From NCBI GenBank assembly GCA_030268105.1, contig BSDZ01000119.1:124001-188000 (forward strand): 64,000 bases of DNA. The letters are read 5' to 3'. Under the pieces are notes generated by a model. It made no database searches, was not told where the DNA came from, and worked only from the letters and a program-made list of their open reading frames with translations. The DNA is from Volvox africanus (lineage: Eukaryota > Chlorophyta > Chlorophyceae > Chlamydomonadales > Volvocaceae). Below, in pieces: positions 59,450 to 64,000 of the stretch. How positions within the stretch are numbered: the first letter of the stretch is position 1; each line of letters begins with the position of its first letter. Made by a program: the position numbers and the translations under genes.

Positions 59450-62400
59450 ATGCAGCATAACTCCAACCCAACGAAGGTCACGAGGACACAGAGGTTTGTG
59501 CCTGCGGCACACGTCACATGCCCTCAACCTGCGGGGCCTTTCTGGACCCCAGAAACAACTGGCGATCGTGCGGCGAGCCGTTCATGGCCTCAGTCGACTG
59601 AGGTCGTACCGGCAAATTTGCTGGCAAACAAGATGTCCTTCACGAACGTGAAGACGTGGGTTATCCGTGCACGTGAGGATAACTGCAGTAGGGATAAGGT
59701 TACGACAAACAATCACATGAGTGTCAGCAGCGGCGGAGGAAACTTCGGACTTGATCTCGGTGCCACGCCGTTGCGTGACGGCTTCCGGCAAGTGGTGGAT
59801 GACACCAAGGAGAAGCTTATGACAGTGCGCAAGGTGTGTGATGGTATATGTGCGTATACATGGTGTGCTCTGTTTTAGGGCTGACCTTGGAACGACTGAG
59901 ACTCACACTTTGTTTCTGTTCCCTGCACCTGCGTTCTCTCGCACAGGTTACTGCTCAAGCATTCTCAAAGGAAGGATGGTTTCGATCATGGAATTTTCTG
60001 AAGCTCCAGGCTCAAGACAAGGAGCAGGTGCACCTACCAGCGTCCGCGCAGTTGCTGCAGCCCTCTTCGGCACTGGCCAACCGCAAGGAGTGCTCCACAG
60101 CGACGGCGGTAGTGGTGAGTTCTGGTTGTCGTTGGTAGATATGCAGCAGCTTCTTTTGGCTACAACTGACTTAGGCTACAACCCACAGTCGCGGTGTATA
60201 TATGGCGAACGATATTCGTGGTTTATAAGGTTATAAAGGCTCGCGGCAGCCCAAACCCCTATGTTAGCCGTGGGCGACAATGACACCTGCACACTGACTT
60301 GATGAGCCTGACTTTGTCTGCATGTTGAAGATCGATCGTGTATGCATCCTTTCTGTACATCATGCTTTGCATGTTATCCCATCCGACGATTGCAGCTGGT
60401 GGACTGTGCTCAAGAGTCAGCGGACGAGCATGGAGAAGTACAGCAGCGTGAGGCTGCTGCAGCTGAGCTGCGGGCGACTGTGGTGGAATTGGAGAAGCGA
60501 CATGAGGCCGCTGAGGCTGCCGCGGCTGAGCTGCGGGCGGCAGTAGGAGAGGAGGAGAAGAGGCGTGAGGCCGCTGAAGCTGCCGCGGCTGAGCTGCGGG
60601 CGGCAGTAGGAGAGGAGGAGAAGAGGCGTGAGACCGCTGAGGCTGCCGCGGCTGAGCTGCGGGCGGCAGTAGGAGAGGAGGAGAAGCGACGTGAGGCCGC
60701 TGAGGCTGCCGCAGCTGAGCTGCGGGCGGCAGTAGGAGAGGAGGAGAAGAGGCGTGAGGCCGCTGAGGCTGCCGCGGCTGAGCTGCGGGCGGCAGTAGGA
60801 GAGGAGGAGAAGCGACGTGAGACCGCTGAAGCTGCCGCGGCTGAGCTGCGGGCGGCAGTAGGAGAGGAGGAGAAGAGGCGTGAGACCGCTGAGGCTGCCG
60901 CGGCTGAGCTGCGGGCGGCAGTAGGAGAGGAGGAGAAGAGGCGTGAGGCCGCTGAGGCTGCCGCAGCTGAGCTGCGGGCGGCAGTAGGAGAGGAGGAGAA
61001 GAGGCGTGAGGCCGCTGAGGCTGCCGCGGCTGAGCTGCGGGCGGCAGTAGGAGAGGAGGAGAAGAGGCGTGAGGCCGCTGAGGCTGCCGCGGCTGAGCTG
61101 CGGGCGGCAGTAGGAGAGGAGGAGAAGAGGCGTGAGGCCGCTGAGGCTGCCGCAGCTGAGCTGCGGGCGGCGGTAGGAGAGGAGGAGAAGAGGCGTGAGG
61201 CCGCTGAGGCTGCCGCGGCTGAGCTGCGGGCGGCAGTAGGAGAGGAGGAGAAGAGGCGTGAGGCCGCTGAGGCTGCCGCAGCTGAGCTGCGGGCGGCGGT
61301 AGGAGAGGAGGAGAAGAGGCGTGAGGCCGCTGAGGCTGCCGCAGCTGAGCTGCGGGCGGCGGTAGGAGAGGAGGAGAAGAGGCGTGAGGCCGCTGAGGCT
61401 GCCGCAGCTGAGCTGCGGGCGGCGGTAGGAGAGGAGGAGAAGAGGCGTGAGGCCGCTGAGGCTGCCGCAGCTGAGCTGCGGGCGGCGGTAGGAGAGGAGG
61501 AGAAGAGGCGTGAGACCGCTGAGGCTGCCGCAGCTGAGCTGCGGGCGGCGGTAGGAGAGGAGGAGAAGAGGCGTGAGGCCGCTGAGGCTGGTGCAGCTGA
61601 GCTGCGGGCGGCCGTGATGGAGGGGGAGAAGCGACGTGAGGCCGCTGAGGCGACCATAGTTCAGCTTCGAGCTATGGTGGTGAAGATGGAAGAGCAGGTA
61701 CGGCAGGGGTCAGATTGCAAACGCCACCTATGTATCACCTCTGCCGTTCATCGTTTGACTTTAGATTATTTAAATCGCATGTGTAGAGGCAAGGCTCAGG
61801 TTGCCAAAGAACCGTGCACTCTGGAGATAGGGTGTTCCTGTGTGCTTTAGTTGTGTCATATGTCATGTTCTCTGACTGACAGATATCTTGTGGCCGCTTC
61901 CGCCCGGCCTTTGCCATCATTTGCTCTCTCGTTTTCTTCACTCTACCCCGCGCATATTGACCCTTCTCCCATGACTACACGCCCTTGCAGGTGCGCTGCA
62001 GCAACGAGCAGATTACGAAGTGTAACTCCCTTCAGGAAAGGTTTGCTAACGTCCAGAAGTCGATGAAACTGTACCGCTTCCAGTCACGAAGGCTGAAGCG
62101 GTTGTTGAAAGAGGTGAGGATGGTGCGGCCCAGTGGGGCAGAGGGCAGAGGCGCAATGCTGCATGGTGCCTGCGTGGCTGTCTGTTTGCATACTGGGGAT
62201 TTTGGTGAGCCATGGGGGGGGAGCATGTGTATCCGAATCCGTTGTTATTATTTACGAGCTCCCCTCCCTTTCCCTCACAAACACGCACATGCAGGCACAC
62301 GGCCAGGCGCTGGACGCTGCCGACGACTACATCTTCCTCAATGACGAGGATGACGTGCACATGGCGGAGCGGATGATAAGGTTTGAGGAGCCCGTGCAGG

Positions 62401-62678
62401 CCGAGAGTGTTTCAGCAGCCTTGGAGCCGCCTGCGATTGCCCCGGCAGCAATACAGCCCACCACTCCCACGAAGCTAGAGGAGCGGCTGCACTATAGCTA
62501 TAAGTCCAGGGGCAGCAAGTCGACGGCGATTTCTGCTCCCTGCAGTTGGGGGATTCGGGACACGTTTGTGGAGGTGTTTGGGTCGCGGATATGTGGCCAG
62601 GCGTCTATCGCAGCCCCGTCTAAGTCTGTTTTTGTGAAGCTTCTAGAGGCTGCCGCGGGGCAGCCAAGTTACCGCTGA
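59450..62678 (+). CDS. Coiled-coil-like repeat protein gene, copy 11 (786 aa, 18 repeats)
   Basis: Exons are 59450-59833, 59947-60114, 60396-61697, 61991-62113 and 62295-62678. Repeat order follows copies 5 and 6, with ETAEA at repeat 6 and EAAEAG at the terminal repeat. It lacks their 6-bp exon 5 deletion. It also has a private synonymous change: AGG instead of CGA for an Arg codon at 60939-60941. It may represent the state from which copies 5 and 6 arose, or a gene-conversion product. The gene is complete and its spacer is cut by the window end. Confidence 0.78.
60504..61637 (+). repeat. 63-bp coding minisatellite, copy 11 (18 units)
   Basis: Unit order is as in copies 5 and 6, except that the Arg-Arg pair ending unit 7 is AGGCGT instead of CGACGT (60939-60944). 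Confidence 0.95.
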
Positions 62679-64000
62679 CTGCAGATATATTCCCCCTGTC
62701 ATGCATCGACACCAATATGTCGCCCAATAAGCCACGTCCGCAGCAACTGCTAAAATACATCGGCCTTCTGCAATATGGATGGTTGGCCCAGCGTGTGTTT
62801 TGTTTCATTTATCTGGTGGCCATTTGATGATGGTCGATTGGGTAACGATTGAGACCCTCGACATTATTAGAGCCCCGGGTGAGAATGAGACTCGTACGAC
62901 TAAGACAGCCTCATCCGCCAATGTAGGATAATTTAAACTAGTGCCGTACCTAACTAGCCAGAGCTATAGCTGAGCAGCATCTCAGCCACATTGCCGTACG
63001 TTTCCGACATCATGATCGTTGTGGACCACAACACATCGTGATCGTGGCCAGACATGTCAACCAGATATTTGCGTCATCCTGCGTTCTTGCTTCGTACTGC
63101 GTATTGTATCTTCCCGATCTTGTTCGTTGTTTCCTAGACAGGATGGTGGGGCGTGTTTTCGTTCAGAGGTACAACTTGTGGCCTGAGCAGTGAACAATAA
63201 ATGGATGCCGTATAGAAGGCATATCTGTGTTGGGTCTTTGGTGCCCACTTCACTGGGCCATGCCGCATAGGGCATGGCACCGGTTAGCAGGGAGGTGATG
63301 GATGTCGTTTTCGTATGACAGCAACGGGACAGTGCGTCACCCTTGTACCTAGGATGCATATCTGCCCTGCCTTTGCCTGGACCGTCTTCATGTTCAATAT
63401 TGCTCAAGTATCTTGACACCGCCAGCATTCATCTTTTCTTGTCTTCCTTTTAGCGGCACTTTATGGCGTGTGTGCGGTGGTGTGGTGACGGAGGTGGCGG
63501 TCTTAAGAGAAGGGGATGCGGTGGATATATAGTGATAGGAAATTGTGGGACCCCAGACTGGTTGGCAATGATGGCGGTGACACAGGCAGCGGAGAGGAAG
63601 CCCCGGTGACGGTGGTGGTGGGGAGAAAAGGCGTGCAGAGGTTTGCGGCTGCAGAGATGGATGATGGACAGTGCACGTGCGGATGACGGCTGGAAGGATT
63701 GGAGGGATTGGAAGGATTGGTCAGGTGGCATTAGCGGGGCTCAACAATGTGCAGGACAGCACTCGAAGCTGGAGGTAGAGGTGGCGTGGCTTTGAGGACG
63801 GAGGTGAGCGCGGAGGGGGAGGTAGATGACATGTTCACGACAGCAGGCAGGGGGCAATCTAGGGGCGGTTCATCGGTGCATCAATGCAATCGCTGCATGA
63901 ACGTCATAAAGCAGACTAGAATTGCATGGTTTGATTGTTCTCGTACGCCTCAGAGCTGATCTTATCTTTCGCATGCCTGAATGCGCCGCATCTTCCAAAT
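62679..64000 (+). other. Spacer 11: first 1322 bp, cut by window end
   Basis: It matches the beginning of spacer 1 with positions shifted by 60559. It holds the downstream hairpins, AATAAA and the GGAAGGATT repeats. The array evidently continues beyond the window. Confidence 0.9.

Larger units (their letters stand above)
1..64000 (+). repeat. Head-to-tail tandem array of a ~6-kb gene-plus-spacer unit
   Basis: The whole window is one array. Taking each unit from the start codon of the gene to the next start codon, the units are 1-5218 (partial), 5219-11546, 11547-17622, 17623-23761, 23762-30083, 30084-36405, 36406-42166, 42167-47927, 47928-53688, 53689-59449 and 59450-64000 (partial). Lengths differ by multiples of 63 bp, from a minisatellite inside the gene, and by one 6-bp deletion in two units. 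The rest of the unit is nearly invariant, with only scattered single-base differences noticed by eye, for example at 4272, 7651, 50846 and 58359. The array runs off both ends, so its total copy number is unknown. Confidence 0.98.

Noticed and set aside
1..64000. CRISPR array or bacterial repeat system
   Set aside because: The 63-bp repeats are contiguous without spacers, are coding and lie in an intron-containing gene. No cas-like gene is present.
1..64000. Mobile element or viral origin of the unit
   Set aside because: I found no reverse transcriptase, integrase or transposase-like frame, no terminal repeats at unit junctions and no target-site duplications. Units abut seamlessly.

Overview
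The window is a single tandem array. A unit of about 5.8 to 6.3 kb repeats head-to-tail from end to end, all in the + orientation: one partial copy at the left edge, nine complete copies and one copy cut in its spacer at the right edge. Measured from start codon to start codon, the complete units are 6328, 6076, 6139, 6322, 6322, 5761, 5761, 5761 and 5761 bp. Nothing unrelated to the array is present.

Each unit holds one gene I can support and a 3099-bp spacer. The gene has a five-exon model with four GT-AG introns of 113, 281, 293 and 181 bp, all in phase 0. It predicts a 597- to 786-residue protein dominated by an Ala/Glu/Arg-rich helical domain made of 21-residue (63-bp) repeats. I do not recognise the family and assign no function. 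Repeat number differs between copies: 18, 14, 15, 18, 18, 9, 9, 9, 9 and 18, with the edge copy matching the 18-repeat form. These steps of 63 bp plus one in-frame 6-bp deletion account for all length variation between units. All ten spacers bounded by a stop and a start codon are exactly 3099 bp.

The introns show that this is a nuclear eukaryotic genome. Compact spacers, short introns and roughly balanced base composition suggest a protist. TGCATGC and WGAGACG motifs upstream of the gene recall coccidian apicomplexan promoters, but this is a weak hint and the species is not identified.

The copies fall into blocks by repeat number and shared variants: {1,2}, {3}, {4}, {5,6}, {7,8,9,10}, {11}. 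Copy 11 resembles 5 and 6 in the repeat domain. Copies 7 to 10 resemble 1 and 2 there but resemble 5, 6 and 11 in intron 4. This mosaic fits recent amplification with unequal crossing-over or gene conversion. Because spacer and exon are about equally conserved, similarity between copies is not evidence for coding. The gene model rests on splice sites, reading phase and frame-preserving indels.

The spacer also holds perfect hairpins, a potential G-quadruplex close to a 24-bp alternating purine-pyrimidine tract, and a short open segment that could be an exon or gene remnant.
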